This document shows positions 16,940-26,681 of a stretch of DNA of 64,000 nt, piece after piece. Numbering within the stretch: position 1 is the first letter of the stretch; the number at the start of each line of letters is the position of its first letter. The notes beneath the pieces were generated by a model. That model did no database searches and was not told where the DNA came from. It saw nothing but the letters and a program-made list of their open reading frames with translations. A program made the position numbers and the translations under genes. Source of the stretch: Methylobacterium sp. J-070 (lineage in GTDB: Bacteria; Pseudomonadota; Alphaproteobacteria; Rhizobiales; Beijerinckiaceae); contig NZ_JAKSXX010000290.1 in NCBI RefSeq assembly GCF_022829385.1, positions 236,952 through 300,951 on the forward strand, in the 5' to 3' direction.

Positions 16940-18265
16940 ATGCGTCTCTCCCGCTATTTCATGCCGACCTTGCGCGAGACGCCCAAGGAAGCCGAGATCG
17001 TCTCGCACCGGCTGATGCTGCGCGCCGGCCTGGTCCGCCAGGAGGCCGCCGGCATCTACGCGTGGCTGCCCCTCGGCCTGCGGGTGCTGGAGCGCGTCTG
17101 CGCGGTGATCCGCCGGGAGCAGGACCGTGCCGGCGCCATCGAGATCCTGATGCCGACGGTGCAATCCGCCGAGCTGTGGCGGGAATCCGGCCGCTACGAC
17201 GCCTACGGCAAGGAGATGCTGCGCCTGAAGGACCGGCACGAGCGCGAGATGCTCTACGGCCCCACCGCCGAGGAGATGGTCACCGAGATCTTCCGCGCGA
17301 GCGTGCGCTCCTACAAGGACCTGCCGAAGAACCTCTACCAGATCTCGTGGAAGTTCCGCGACGAGGTCCGGCCGCGCTTCGGCACGATGCGCTCGCGCGA
17401 GTTCCTGATGAAGGACGCCTACTCGTTCGATTTCGACCAGGCCGGGGCGCGCCACGCCTACAACCGCATGTTCGTGGCGTATCTCAGAACCTTCGCGGGG
17501 CTCGGCCTCAAGGCGATCCCGATGCGGGCCGATACCGGCCCGATCGGCGGCGACCTGTCCCACGAGTTCATCATCCTGGCCAAGACCGGCGAGAGCGAGG
17601 TGTTCTGCGACAAGGCCTATCTGGATTTCCAGACCCCGCCCGAGACCGTGGATTTCGACGACGTCGCCGCCCTCCAGGGCATCGTCGACGCCTGGACCTC
17701 CCACTACGCGGCCACCGAGGAGATGCACGAGCCGGAGGCCTTCGCGGAGGTGCCCGAGGAGAACCGCCTCGCCGCCCGCGGCATCGAGGTCGGGCACATC
17801 TTCTATTTCGGCACGAAATATTCCGAGCCGATGGGCGCCAAGGTCGCCGGGCCGGACGGGATCGAGCGTCCGGTCCATATGGGCTCCTACGGCATCGGCC
17901 CGAGCCGGCTGGTCGCGGCGATCATCGAGGCGAGCCACGACGAGGCCGGGATCATCTGGCCGGATTCGGTGGCGCCCTTCGACGTGGCGCTGATCAACCT
18001 CAAGGTCGGCGATGCCGGCACCGATGCCGCCTGCGCGCAGATCCAGTCCGACCTGGAGACCGCCGGCCTGTCGGTCCTCTACGACGACCGGGACGAGCGG
18101 CCCGGCGCCAAGTTCGCCACCGCCGACCTGATCGGCCTGCCCTGGCAGGTGATCGTCGGCCCGAAGGGACTGGCCGAGGGCAAGGTCGAGCTGAAGCGGC
18201 GCGCCGGGGGCGAGCGCGAGAGTCTCGCGGTCGTCGACCTGCTGGCGCGAATCCGGCGCGTCTGA
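16940..18265 (+). CDS. proS: prolyl-tRNA synthetase
   Basis: Class II aminoacyl-tRNA synthetase that charges tRNA-Pro. From the ATG at 16940 (MRLSRYFMPT) it has 441 residues, the short bacterial form without the editing insertion domain, typical of alphaproteobacteria. Class II motif 2 is visible as YQISWKFRDEVRPRFG, and motif 3 as GSYGIGPSRLVAAIIE. The long upstream in-frame extension is low in similarity to anything and is not used. Confidence 0.96.
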   Translation: MRLSRYFMPTLRETPKEAEIVSHRLMLRAGLVRQEAAGIYAWLPLGLRVLERVCAVIRREQDRAGAIEILMPTVQSAELWRESGRYDAYGKEMLRLKDRHEREMLYGPTAEEMVTEIFRASVRSYKDLPKNLYQISWKFRDEVRPRFGTMRSREFLMKDAYSFDFDQAGARHAYNRMFVAYLRTFAGLGLKAIPMRADTGPIGGDLSHEFIILAKTGESEVFCDKAYLDFQTPPETVDFDDVAALQGIVDAWTSHYAATEEMHEPEAFAEVPEENRLAARGIEVGHIFYFGTKYSEPMGAKVAGPDGIERPVHMGSYGIGPSRLVAAIIEASHDEAGIIWPDSVAPFDVALINLKVGDAGTDAACAQIQSDLETAGLSVLYDDRDERPGAKFATADLIGLPWQVIVGPKGLAEGKVELKRRAGGERESLAVVDLLARIRRV

Positions 18266-18274
18266 GACCCGATC

Positions 18275-19573
18275 ATGGCGGGATCCGCGGCGATCGACCG
18301 GATGAGGAGCTTCGCGGCGTCGTTCCGGGCGGGCACCGCGCCCTTCGCGCCGTTCGAGTGGATCCTCGCCGGCCGCTACCTGCGCGCCCGCCGCCGGGGC
18401 GGCGGCGTCTCGGTGGTGGCGTTCTTCTCGGTCCTCGGCATCGCCCTCGGCGTCGCCACCCTGATCATCGTGCTGTCGGTGATGAACGGCTTCCGGGCGG
18501 AATTGCTGTCCAAGATCGTGGGCATCAACGGCCACCTGTTCGCCACGCCGATCGATCGGCCGTTCAACGACTGGACCGACCTGTCCGAGCGCCTGTCCAA
18601 GGTCGCGGGGGTGCGCGCCGCGGTGCCGCTGGTGGAGGGGCAGGCCTTCGCGTCGTCGCAGTACGGCGGCTCGGGGGTGATCATCCGCGGCGTGCGGGCG
18701 GCGGATCTCGACGCGCTGGCGGCGGTGTCGTCGTCGATCCGCGGCGGCACCCTGGAGGGCTTCGACGACGGCACCGGCGTGCTGATCGGCCGGCGGCTCG
18801 CCGACACGTTGGGCCTTCAGGCCGGCGACACCATCACGCTGGTGACGCCCAAGGGCTCGTCGACCCCGTTCGGGACGGCGCCCCGGACCAAGAGCTACAC
18901 GGTCAAGGCGGTGTTCGAGGTCGGCATGACCGAGTTCGACCAGACCTTCGTGTTCATGCCGCTCGCCGAGGCGCAGGCCTTCTTCAACAAGGACGGCGAC
19001 GTCAGCATGATCGAGATCTACGTCGACGATCCCGACCATGTCGGCGACATGCGCGAGCCGCTGGAGATGGCGGCCGAGCGCCCGATCCTGCTCACCGACT
19101 GGCGCCAGCGCAACCGGACCTTCTTCGGGGCGCTGGAGGTCGAGCGCAACGTGATGTTCCTGATCCTGAGCCTGATCGTCGTGGTGGCGACGCTCAACAT
19201 CGTCTCGGGGCTGATCCTGCTGGTGCGCGACAAGTCCAGCGACATCGCGATCCTGCGGACCATGGGGGCGACGCCCGGCACGATCATGCGGGTGTTCCTG
19301 ATCAACGGTGCGCTGATCGGCGTCGTCGGAACCCTCGGCGGGTTGGCGCTCGGCGTCCTGATCACCCTGAACATCAAGCCGATCCAGCACGTGCTGTTTC
19401 CGGGTGCCTGGGACCCGACCGTCCGCTTCCTCGCCGAGATCCCGGCCCAGATGAACCCGAGGGAGATCACCGCGGTGGTGATCACCACGCTGCTGCTGTC
19501 GCTCGCGGCGACGCTCTATCCCTCCTGGCGCGCCGCCCGGCTCGATCCGGTGCAGGCCCTGCGCTACGGCTGA
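18275..19573 (+). CDS. lolC: lipoprotein-releasing ABC transporter permease LolC/LolE
   Basis: Inner-membrane permease that extracts lipoproteins for transfer to the outer membrane. It has 432 residues: an N-terminal helix (VVAFFSVLGIALGVATLIIV), a periplasmic MacB-like domain, and three C-terminal helices of the FtsX type (VMFLILSLIVVVATLNIVSG and following). Only one permease gene is present, so it may function as a homodimer (LolF-like). It lies 9 bases after proS and 11 bases before lolD. Confidence 0.92.
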   Translation: MAGSAAIDRMRSFAASFRAGTAPFAPFEWILAGRYLRARRRGGGVSVVAFFSVLGIALGVATLIIVLSVMNGFRAELLSKIVGINGHLFATPIDRPFNDWTDLSERLSKVAGVRAAVPLVEGQAFASSQYGGSGVIIRGVRAADLDALAAVSSSIRGGTLEGFDDGTGVLIGRRLADTLGLQAGDTITLVTPKGSSTPFGTAPRTKSYTVKAVFEVGMTEFDQTFVFMPLAEAQAFFNKDGDVSMIEIYVDDPDHVGDMREPLEMAAERPILLTDWRQRNRTFFGALEVERNVMFLILSLIVVVATLNIVSGLILLVRDKSSDIAILRTMGATPGTIMRVFLINGALIGVVGTLGGLALGVLITLNIKPIQHVLFPGAWDPTVRFLAEIPAQMNPREITAVVITTLLLSLAATLYPSWRAARLDPVQALRYG

Positions 19574-19584
19574 CGGGCCGCCCC

Positions 19585-20298
19585 ATGAGCGATTCAAGCC
19601 AGAGAGCCGGCGACGCGCCGGTGCCGGCCCTGTTCTTTTCCCGCGTCGAGCGGCGCTACGCCCAGGCGGAGGGCGCCCTGGAGATCCTGCGCGGCGCCGA
19701 CCTGGCCATCTGGCCCGGGGAGCTGGTGGCGCTGGTGGCGCCCTCGGGCGCCGGCAAGTCGACCCTGCTGCACCTCGCCGGGCTCCTGGAGCGGCCGGAC
19801 GGGGGTGAGATCTACATCGGCGGCCAGCCCACCGCCGCGATGGCGGATCCCGAGCGCACGCGCCTCAGGCGGGAGGAGATGGGCTTCGTCTATCAGTTCC
19901 ACCATCTCCTGCCGGAATTCTCCGCCCTGGAGAACGTGGTGATGCCGCAGCTCATCCGCGGCCTGAAGAGTCCGGAAGCCAAGAGCCGGGCCGCCGAGCT
20001 CCTGAGCTTCCTCGGCCTCAAGGCGCGGCTTCTGCACCGCCCGGCCGAGCTGTCGGGGGGCGAGCAGCAGCGCGTCGCCATCGCCCGGGCGGTGGCCAAC
20101 GGCCCGCGGCTCCTGCTCGCCGACGAGCCCACCGGCAACCTCGACCCGGGGACGGCGGGCCACGTCTTCTCGGTGCTGATGGCGCTGGTGCGGGCCTCGG
20201 GCCTCGCGGCCCTGGTGGCGACCCACAACCTCGACCTCGCCGCGCGCATGGACCGCCGGGTGACGATCCGCGACGGGCTGATCACGCCGCTCGACTGA
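19585..20298 (+). CDS. lolD: lipoprotein-releasing ABC transporter ATP-binding protein
   Basis: ATPase partner of the LolC/E permease, 237 residues. Walker A is APSGAGKST, the signature is LSGGEQQRVAIARA and Walker B is LLLADEPTGNLD, with the H-loop in ATHN. I chose the ATG at 19585 directly after lolC; a longer in-frame ORF reads through lolC in another frame and is a shadow. Confidence 0.95.
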   Translation: MSDSSQRAGDAPVPALFFSRVERRYAQAEGALEILRGADLAIWPGELVALVAPSGAGKSTLLHLAGLLERPDGGEIYIGGQPTAAMADPERTRLRREEMGFVYQFHHLLPEFSALENVVMPQLIRGLKSPEAKSRAAELLSFLGLKARLLHRPAELSGGEQQRVAIARAVANGPRLLLADEPTGNLDPGTAGHVFSVLMALVRASGLAALVATHNLDLAARMDRRVTIRDGLITPLD

Positions 20299-20674
20299 GC
20301 GACGGCTCACCGTCTCGGGTTGGACTGGCTCACATCCGCCGAACCGGACTTCACGCGGCGCAGAGCCGCCACCACGGCGCTGGGCACCGCGGGCGACCCG
20401 GTGAACCTGCAGTCCGCCGGATCCCGCACGTCGGGTCATCCCGGGCGTTCGCCCGCGCGTCGCGGGGCTCGTCGTCGCCTCCGACCAGAATCGGAGCGCC
20501 ATCGGAGCCAACCGATCGGCTGCGCGACAGACCCGAGACGGCGCGATGTTTAATCCATGGCGCTGCGTGCGGCGCGTCACGGCGCGGAAGACCTTCGCTG
20601 TCTATATTGCAATCACGCAAGACGAAACAGCGCCGAACATTCGGCATGTGCTGCGAAAAACCTGGAGCACCACC

Positions 20675-20935
20675 ATGAAGAACCGTATCGCCGCCGCCAT
20701 CACCGCCCTCGTCCTCGGTGTCGCACCGCTCTCGTCCGCCCTGGCGTTCGACGGCGCGCGCTGGACCGGCTTCGCAACCGACCCGGTCGAGACCACGGGC
20801 GCGCTGGGCCTCGGCGTCCACGACGGCCCCTTCTACGCGGGCTGCCCGATGAGCTCGGCCGCAGAGGGCAATGCCGACCAGCAGACCCGTCCGATCAAGC
20901 AGTACGGGCAGACGGCCGGCGGATACCGTTGCTGA
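20675..20935 (+). CDS. small exported protein of unknown function
   Basis: An 86-residue protein. The ATG at 20675 is followed by a clear signal peptide (MKNRIAAAITALVLGVAP, then ALA cleavage near residue 24). The mature part has two cysteines (GCPM and the C-terminal YRC), which could pair. A TATATT box-like sequence lies about 75 bases upstream. The preceding 376 bases after lolD hold only a short GC hairpin (20442-20455). Function not recognised. Confidence 0.6.
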   Translation: MKNRIAAAITALVLGVAPLSSALAFDGARWTGFATDPVETTGALGLGVHDGPFYAGCPMSSAAEGNADQQTRPIKQYGQTAGGYRC

Positions 20936-20951
20936 TCCGGCGCCGTAGCGG

Positions 20952-21050
20952 ATGCCGCTCAAGCCCGTCTCCTACGTCATGATCGGCGCATTCGTGATCG
21001 GTCTCCTCACGACCCTGGTCGGCTCGGCGACCCTCCTGCTGGCTCGGTAG
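20952..21050 (+). CDS. tiny single-span membrane protein
   Basis: A 32-residue open frame starting 16 bases after the previous gene: MPLKPVSYVMIGAFVIG followed by LLTTLVGSATLLLAR. It is one hydrophobic helix with a basic end. Called from coding appearance only; no family recognised. Confidence 0.4.
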   Translation: MPLKPVSYVMIGAFVIGLLTTLVGSATLLLAR

Positions 21051-21123
21051 GTCCGGGGGCGGGCTCCGGCTTCGACCGGTCGAAGCCGGAGCGCCGGCCC
21101 TGCCGGCACCGCAGCCCGATCGG

Positions 21124-22449
21124 TCAGCGGCGGGGTGCGGCTCCGGTCCGGAGATCCGGGCTGGCCGCTGCGGGGCGCGCGGCGGCCAGCGCCTCCACCT
21201 GATCGCAGGCATCCGTGATCGCGTCGCGGCTCCGCGCCATCCGCACCCGGGCCGCCGCGCAGGCGCGCGCCACCGCGGGATCGCCGAGCAGCCGGTTCAG
21301 GACGCGCGCCGCCCGGGCGGGCCGGAAGGCGCGCCGGCTCAAGGTCGCGCCGAGATCCCGGTCCTTGAGGCGCCGCCCCTCGTCGAAATGGTCGAACGCC
21401 ACCGGGACGACGAGTTGCGGGACGCCCGCCGCCAGGGCCTGCGCCACCGTCCCGACGCCGCCGTGATGGACCAGGGCGGCGCTGCGCGGCAGCAGCGTGC
21501 TCAAGGGCGCGTAGGGCAGGTGGATGAGACCGGCGGGCAGCGGGCTCGGGATCTGGCCGCCCTGAGGGGCCAGCAGGACGCCGCGGCGGCCCATGCGCCG
21601 GCACATCTCCACGGCGGTGACGAAGAAGGGCGCGCCGTGGCGCATGGCCGAGCCGTAGGTGAACACGATCGGCGCGTCGCCCGCGGCCAGGAAGGCGTCC
21701 AGGGCGGGCGGCATCGCCGGCACGTCGCCGAAGCGGTCGACCAGCGGAAACCCGAGTTGCACCGCCTGGGTCGGCCAGTCGGGCTGCGGCGCCGCGTACC
21801 AGTCGGGGAACATGAGGAGCATGCGCGTCGGGCTGTTCCACCAGTGCCGCAGCCGGGCGACCGGATCGAGGCCGAGTCGGGCGCGCAGGGCGTTCAGCGG
21901 CGGCAGCGTGAACGGGCCGACCGCCACCGTGTCGACGCCGCGATTGACGAAGGCGCGGAGCGAAGCCGGCAGGAAGCGCGGCAGCGCCAGTCCCGGCAGC
22001 CGGGGCGGATCGTACCGGCTCTCGATCAGGAACGGCATCACGTGCAGGGTCGCGGTCGGGAGGTCGTAGAGATCCTGGGCGAGCCGAGCCCCCCAGCTCA
22101 GCGGCGAAGCGACCACCAGCAGCTTCACCCCCCGCGCCCGGGTCGCCCCGAGCCACAGGCAGGTGGGTTCCGCCACCTGCAGGGCATAGTCGAACATGGG
22201 CCGGAAACCCTGCTGCGGATGCCAGAGGTCCGGCTGACGGATCACCGCCTCGTAATCGGCTACCGTGCCGAGGGGCTGGAACGCGAGCCCGCTGCGACGC
22301 GCCATCGCCTCGAACGGCGCCGGCGCAGCCAGCGAGACGCCGTGACCGCGCTTCATGAGTTCGTGACCCAGCGCGATGAACGGCAGGACGTCGCCGTGTG
22401 TGCCGACGGCCACGAGGGCAACGTCGAACCGCTCGGCCGTCTGGTGCAC
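21124..22449 (-). CDS. glycosyltransferase, GT1/MGT family
   Basis: A 441-residue UDP-sugar-type glycosyltransferase with a GT-B fold. The N-terminus has the acceptor-side motif VGTHGDVLPFIALGHELMKR. The C-terminal half has the donor-binding region VHHGGVGTVAQALAAGVPQL, with the histidine/glycine motif of the MGT family (sterol, macrolide and antibiotic glucosyltransferases). The substrate cannot be told from sequence. It stands alone, opposite to its neighbours. Confidence 0.82.
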   Translation of the reverse strand: MHQTAERFDVALVAVGTHGDVLPFIALGHELMKRGHGVSLAAPAPFEAMARRSGLAFQPLGTVADYEAVIRQPDLWHPQQGFRPMFDYALQVAEPTCLWLGATRARGVKLLVVASPLSWGARLAQDLYDLPTATLHVMPFLIESRYDPPRLPGLALPRFLPASLRAFVNRGVDTVAVGPFTLPPLNALRARLGLDPVARLRHWWNSPTRMLLMFPDWYAAPQPDWPTQAVQLGFPLVDRFGDVPAMPPALDAFLAAGDAPIVFTYGSAMRHGAPFFVTAVEMCRRMGRRGVLLAPQGGQIPSPLPAGLIHLPYAPLSTLLPRSAALVHHGGVGTVAQALAAGVPQLVVPVAFDHFDEGRRLKDRDLGATLSRRAFRPARAARVLNRLLGDPAVARACAAARVRMARSRDAITDACDQVEALAAARPAAASPDLRTGAAPRR

Positions 22450-22641
22450 GGGAATGGCCTGCTCCTTCGAACCCCCCGGTCAGATGACGTGGTCTTCCTG
22501 GGGCCGGGGCATGCCAGCCCGACCCATCCGCATCAAGATACTTTTAACTATAAATATGAGGCGTTACCGCCGCGCCGCCGATTTCGCTTCCATCAGAACA
22601 AAACATGAACATACTGGACCCGTGACACGGGAGCCACGGCG

Positions 22642-22746
22642 ATGCTGAAGCGATTGGTCCTGACCGGGCTGGCGGAATTCATGGCGTTCGGGATGCTGTT
22701 CGCGGCGGTGGGCGCCTGGGCCATAGCCTTGGCACCGGTTCGTTAG
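22642..22746 (+). CDS. tiny single-span membrane protein upstream of dnaE
   Basis: A 34-residue frame, MLKRLVLTGLAEFMAFGMLF then AAVGAWAIALAPVR. One transmembrane helix flanked by basic residues. It is the only coding-like stretch in the 500 bases between the glycosyltransferase and dnaE. Function unknown. Confidence 0.4.
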   Translation: MLKRLVLTGLAEFMAFGMLFAAVGAWAIALAPVR

Positions 22747-22789
22747 CCGATTTCATGCGCGAGCCCGCCCGGTTCCCGCCGCGTCGGGC

Positions 22790-22830
22790 TTATGCACAGG
22801 CGATCGGCCTGCGGCCGCCGATTATCCACA
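22790..22830 (+). promoter_or_regulatory. two DnaA-box-like sites upstream of dnaE
   Basis: TTATGCACA at 22790-22798 and TTATCCACA at 22822-22830 both match the DnaA box consensus TTATNCACA. They face the same way and are 32 bases apart, about three helical turns. They lie 120-160 bases before the dnaE start, so DnaA could couple dnaE expression to replication initiation. Confidence 0.5.
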
Positions 22831-22951
22831 GGGGAGGGCCGAACTGGTGCTCCCGGGGCACGACCGGTGGATATCGTGGTCCGGCGGCCCGGCACACGTC
22901 GACTTGGAACCGGCGAGCGGGGATGCTGGACGCCCCTGAACAAGGTCGGCC

Positions 22952-25900
22952 ATGCCACGCCAGCTCAAGGAGGTCGGATTCGTCCACCTCCATGTCCACT
23001 CGTCCTATTCCCTGCTCGAAGGGGCGCTCAAAGTCGGCTCCCTGATCAAGGCCGCGGTGGCGGACCGGCAGCCGGCCCTGGCGCTCACCGATACCAACAA
23101 CCTGTTCGGCGCGCTGGAATTCTCCGAGAAGGCGGCGGGCGAAGGCCTGCAGCCGATCGCCGGCGTGCAACTCGCGGTGGCCTTCGAGGCGCCCGACCCG
23201 CACCAGCGGCAGGCCCCGGCAAGCCACGGGATCGTGCTCCTCGCCCAGGACGAGACCGGCTACGCCAACCTGCTGCGGCTGGCGAGCCGCGCCTATTTCG
23301 ACACGGCGCTCGGCGAAGCCCCCCGTCTCGACGCGGCGGCGCTCGCCGGCTCCTCGGACGGACTGATCGCGCTCACGGGCGGGACGGGGGGGCCTCTCGA
23401 CGCCGCTTTCCGGACCGGCCGCCCCGAACTGGCGCTCGCCCGCCTGAAGCGGCTCAAGGAGGCCTTCGGCGAGGACCGGCTCTACGTCGAGTTGCAGCGG
23501 CACGGACTGCCGGAGGAACGGCGGATCGAGACCGCGCTCCTCGACGTCGCCGGACGGCACGGTCTCGGGATCGTGGCGACCAACGAGCCCTACTTCGCCA
23601 AGCCCGACGATTACGACGCGCACGACGCGCTGCTCGCCATCGCGGAGGGGCGGATCGTCTCCGACGAGCGCCGCCGCCGGCTGACGCCGGCCCACGCCTT
23701 CAAGACCCGCGCCGAGATGGGCGAGCTGTTCCGCGACCTGCCGGACGCGCTCCAGGCCACCGTCGAGATCGCCATGCGCTGCGCCGTCCGGGCGCGGACC
23801 CGCAAGCCGATCCTGCCGAATTTCGGCGCGGTGGCGGCGGGCGAGAGCCCGCCCATGGCGAAGGCGCTGGCGGAAGCCGCCGAGACGGGCGTGCAGGCGG
23901 TCTCCGCCGACGAGCCGACGGAGCTGCGCCGGCAGGCGGAGGCCGGGCTGGAGCTGCGCCTGAAGCAGCACGGCACGGCGCCGGGCTTCTCCGAGGACGA
24001 TTACCGCAAGCGCCTCGCCTTCGAGCTCGACGTCATCGTGTCGATGAAGTTCCCGGGCTACTTCCTGATCGTCTCGGACTTCATCAAGTGGGCCAAGGAC
24101 CACGACATTCCGGTGGGTCCGGGCCGCGGTTCGGGCGCGGGCTCGCTGGTGGCGTGGTCGCTGCTCATCACCGACCTCGACCCGCTGCGCTTCGGCCTGC
24201 TGTTCGAGCGCTTCCTCAATCCCGAGCGCGTCTCGATGCCGGATTTCGACATCGATTTCTGCGTCGAGGGCCGCGAGCGGGTGATCCGCTACGTGCAGAG
24301 CCGCTACGGCGAGGAGCAGGTCGGCCAGATCATCACCTTCGGCACGCTGCTCGCCCGCGGCGTGCTGCGCGACGTCGGCCGCGTCCTGGAGATGCCCTAC
24401 GGGCAGGTCGACAAGCTGACCAAGCTGGTGCCGCAGAACCCGGCAAACCCCGTGACGCTGGCCCAGGCGATCGAGGGCGAGCCGAAGCTCCAGCAGGCCA
24501 TGGAGGAGGAGCCGATCGTCGGCCGGCTCATCGACATCTCCAAGAAGCTTGAGGGCCTGCACCGCCACGCCTCGACCCACGCCGCCGGCGTGGTGATCGG
24601 CGACCGGCCCCTGGAGGAGCTGGTCCCGCTCTACCGGGATCCGAAGACCGGCATGCGGGTGACCCAGTTCAACATGAAGTGGGTCGAGCAGGCCGGGCTG
24701 GTGAAGTTCGACTTCCTGGGCCTCAAGACCCTCACCATGCTGCGGTGCTGCACGGATCTGCTCGCGAAGCGGGGCATCGCGATCGACCTCGCCTCCCTGC
24801 CTCTGGACGACAGGAAGACCTACGAGCCCATGGGCCGCGGCGAGACGGTCGGGGTGTTCCAGGTGGAATCGGCCGGCATGCGCAAGGCGCTGTGCGAGAT
24901 GCAGGCCGACCGGTTCGAGGACATCATCGCGCTGGTGGCGCTCTACCGGCCGGGCCCGATGGCCAACATCCCGGTCTATTGCGAGCGCAAGCTCGGCCGC
25001 GATGCCGGCAACGAGGCGTCCTGGTACCCGGATCCGAAGCTGGAGCCGATGCTGAAGGAGACCTTCGGGATCATCGTCTACCAGGAACAGGTGATGGAGA
25101 TCGCCAAGGTGCTCGCCGGCTACTCGCTCGGCGAGGCCGACATGCTCCGGCGCGCCATGGGCAAGAAGATCCGCGCCGAGATGGATGCGCAGCGCGACCG
25201 GTTCCTGAAGGGCAGCACCGAGCGCGGCCTGACCAAGGCCAAGGCCAACGAGATCTTCGACCTCTTGGCCAAGTTCGCCGATTACGGCTTCAACAAGAGC
25301 CACGCGGCGGCCTACGCGCTGCTCACCTACCAGACCGCCTACCTGAAGGCGAACCATCCGGTCGAGTTCCTGGCCGCCGCCATGACGCTCGACATCGACA
25401 ACACCGACAAGCTCGCCGAATTCCGCCAGGACGCCCAGCGCCTGAAGATCACCGTCGAGCCGCCCTCGATCAACACCTCAGGCGAGGTGTTCGAGGTCCG
25501 CGACGGCAGGATCTTCTACGCGCTGGCCGCGATCAAGGGCGTCGGCCGCGAGGCGGTGCGGGCACTGGTGGAGGCCCGGGGCGACCGGCCGTTCAAGGAT
25601 CTCGCCTGCCTCGCCCGCCGGCTCAACCCGCGGATGATCAACAAGCGCACCCTGGAGAGCCTGGTCCAGGCCGGGGCGCTCGACTGCATCGAGCCCGACC
25701 GGGCGCGGGCCTTCGCGGCGGTGGAGCCGATGATGAAGCTCGCCGCCAGTGCGGCGGAGGCCGAGACCGCCGGCGTCACCGACATGTTCGGCGGCGTGGT
25801 GGCGGACGACGTGTTCCTGCGGATCCCGCCCCACGAGATCTGGCCGATGGCCGACACGCTCAAGCGCGAATACGCGGCGATCGGCTTCTTCGTCTCGGGC

Positions 25901-26470
25901 CATCCGCTCGACGAGTACGGCGACCTGCTCGACAAGCTGCGGGTGCAGAGCTGGGCGGATTTCTGCCGGGCGGTGCGGGCCGGGACCTCGAGCGTCGGCC
26001 GGGTGGCGGCCTCGGTGCTGGACCGGGCGGAGCGCCGCACCAAGACCGGCAACAAGATGGGCATCGTCACCCTCTCGGACCGGACCGCCCATTTCGAGGC
26101 GATCATCTTCTCCGAGGGGCTCGGCCAGTACCGCGACATCCTGGAGCCCGGCCGCCCCCTGGTGCTCCAGCTCCAGGCGAACCTGGAGGGCGAGGACGTG
26201 CGCGCCCGCATCCTCACCGCGGAACCCCTCGATCACGCGGTGGCCCGCCACCAGAAGGGGATCCGCATCCATCTGAGCGACCCGCGCGGGGTCGCGCCGG
26301 TGCAGCAGCGGCTGTCGATGCGCGGCGAGAGCGAGGTGTCGCTGATCCTCAAGCTCGACGGCGGCAGCCGCGAGGTCGAGATCCGGCTGCCGGGCAAGTT
26401 CCAGGCGACGCCGACGCTCGCCGGCCAGCTCCGGACCGTGCCGGGGGTGGTGCAGGTGGAGGTGAGCTAG
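22952..26470 (+). CDS. dnaE: DNA polymerase III subunit alpha
   Basis: Replicative polymerase catalytic subunit, 1172 residues, of the DnaE1 type. The N-terminal PHP domain shows FVHLHVHSSYSLLEGALKV. The palm carries the catalytic aspartates in PDFDIDFC, preceded by the GPGRGSGAGSLVAW motif. A helix-hairpin-helix region, an OB fold (VGRVAASVLDRAERRTKTG) and the tau-binding tail follow. The ATG at 22952 gives a normal N-terminus. Confidence 0.97.
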   Translation: MPRQLKEVGFVHLHVHSSYSLLEGALKVGSLIKAAVADRQPALALTDTNNLFGALEFSEKAAGEGLQPIAGVQLAVAFEAPDPHQRQAPASHGIVLLAQDETGYANLLRLASRAYFDTALGEAPRLDAAALAGSSDGLIALTGGTGGPLDAAFRTGRPELALARLKRLKEAFGEDRLYVELQRHGLPEERRIETALLDVAGRHGLGIVATNEPYFAKPDDYDAHDALLAIAEGRIVSDERRRRLTPAHAFKTRAEMGELFRDLPDALQATVEIAMRCAVRARTRKPILPNFGAVAAGESPPMAKALAEAAETGVQAVSADEPTELRRQAEAGLELRLKQHGTAPGFSEDDYRKRLAFELDVIVSMKFPGYFLIVSDFIKWAKDHDIPVGPGRGSGAGSLVAWSLLITDLDPLRFGLLFERFLNPERVSMPDFDIDFCVEGRERVIRYVQSRYGEEQVGQIITFGTLLARGVLRDVGRVLEMPYGQVDKLTKLVPQNPANPVTLAQAIEGEPKLQQAMEEEPIVGRLIDISKKLEGLHRHASTHAAGVVIGDRPLEELVPLYRDPKTGMRVTQFNMKWVEQAGLVKFDFLGLKTLTMLRCCTDLLAKRGIAIDLASLPLDDRKTYEPMGRGETVGVFQVESAGMRKALCEMQADRFEDIIALVALYRPGPMANIPVYCERKLGRDAGNEASWYPDPKLEPMLKETFGIIVYQEQVMEIAKVLAGYSLGEADMLRRAMGKKIRAEMDAQRDRFLKGSTERGLTKAKANEIFDLLAKFADYGFNKSHAAAYALLTYQTAYLKANHPVEFLAAAMTLDIDNTDKLAEFRQDAQRLKITVEPPSINTSGEVFEVRDGRIFYALAAIKGVGREAVRALVEARGDRPFKDLACLARRLNPRMINKRTLESLVQAGALDCIEPDRARAFAAVEPMMKLAASAAEAETAGVTDMFGGVVADDVFLRIPPHEIWPMADTLKREYAAIGFFVSGHPLDEYGDLLDKLRVQSWADFCRAVRAGTSSVGRVAASVLDRAERRTKTGNKMGIVTLSDRTAHFEAIIFSEGLGQYRDILEPGRPLVLQLQANLEGEDVRARILTAEPLDHAVARHQKGIRIHLSDPRGVAPVQQRLSMRGESEVSLILKLDGGSREVEIRLPGKFQATPTLAGQLRTVPGVVQVEVS

Positions 26471-26681
26471 GGAGGGGCGATGCTCGATCGGCCTTTCGCC
26501 AGCGCGGGCACCGCCGCCTCCGCGAGGTATGAGGGAGCCTGAACCGCCGGCCGCACGCCGGCACCCTCCCGGGTGGTGTGGGGGATCGGGGTCTCGGACC
26601 GCCCCGGGGGCACGGCGGCGAAGACGCCGGAGCCCAGATCGATCCCGCCCCCCACGGCGACGGATCTACCCGGCAGCGCGG

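Noticed and set aside
16885..19584. Long upstream extension of the lolD frame through proS and lolC
   Set aside because: The 1137-residue frame is only LolD in its last 237 residues; the rest is out-of-frame reading of two real genes.
16463..19597. 1044-residue open frame antisense to proS and lolC
   Set aside because: It spans two certain genes and intergenic DNA with arginine/aspartate-rich filler; no recognisable domain.
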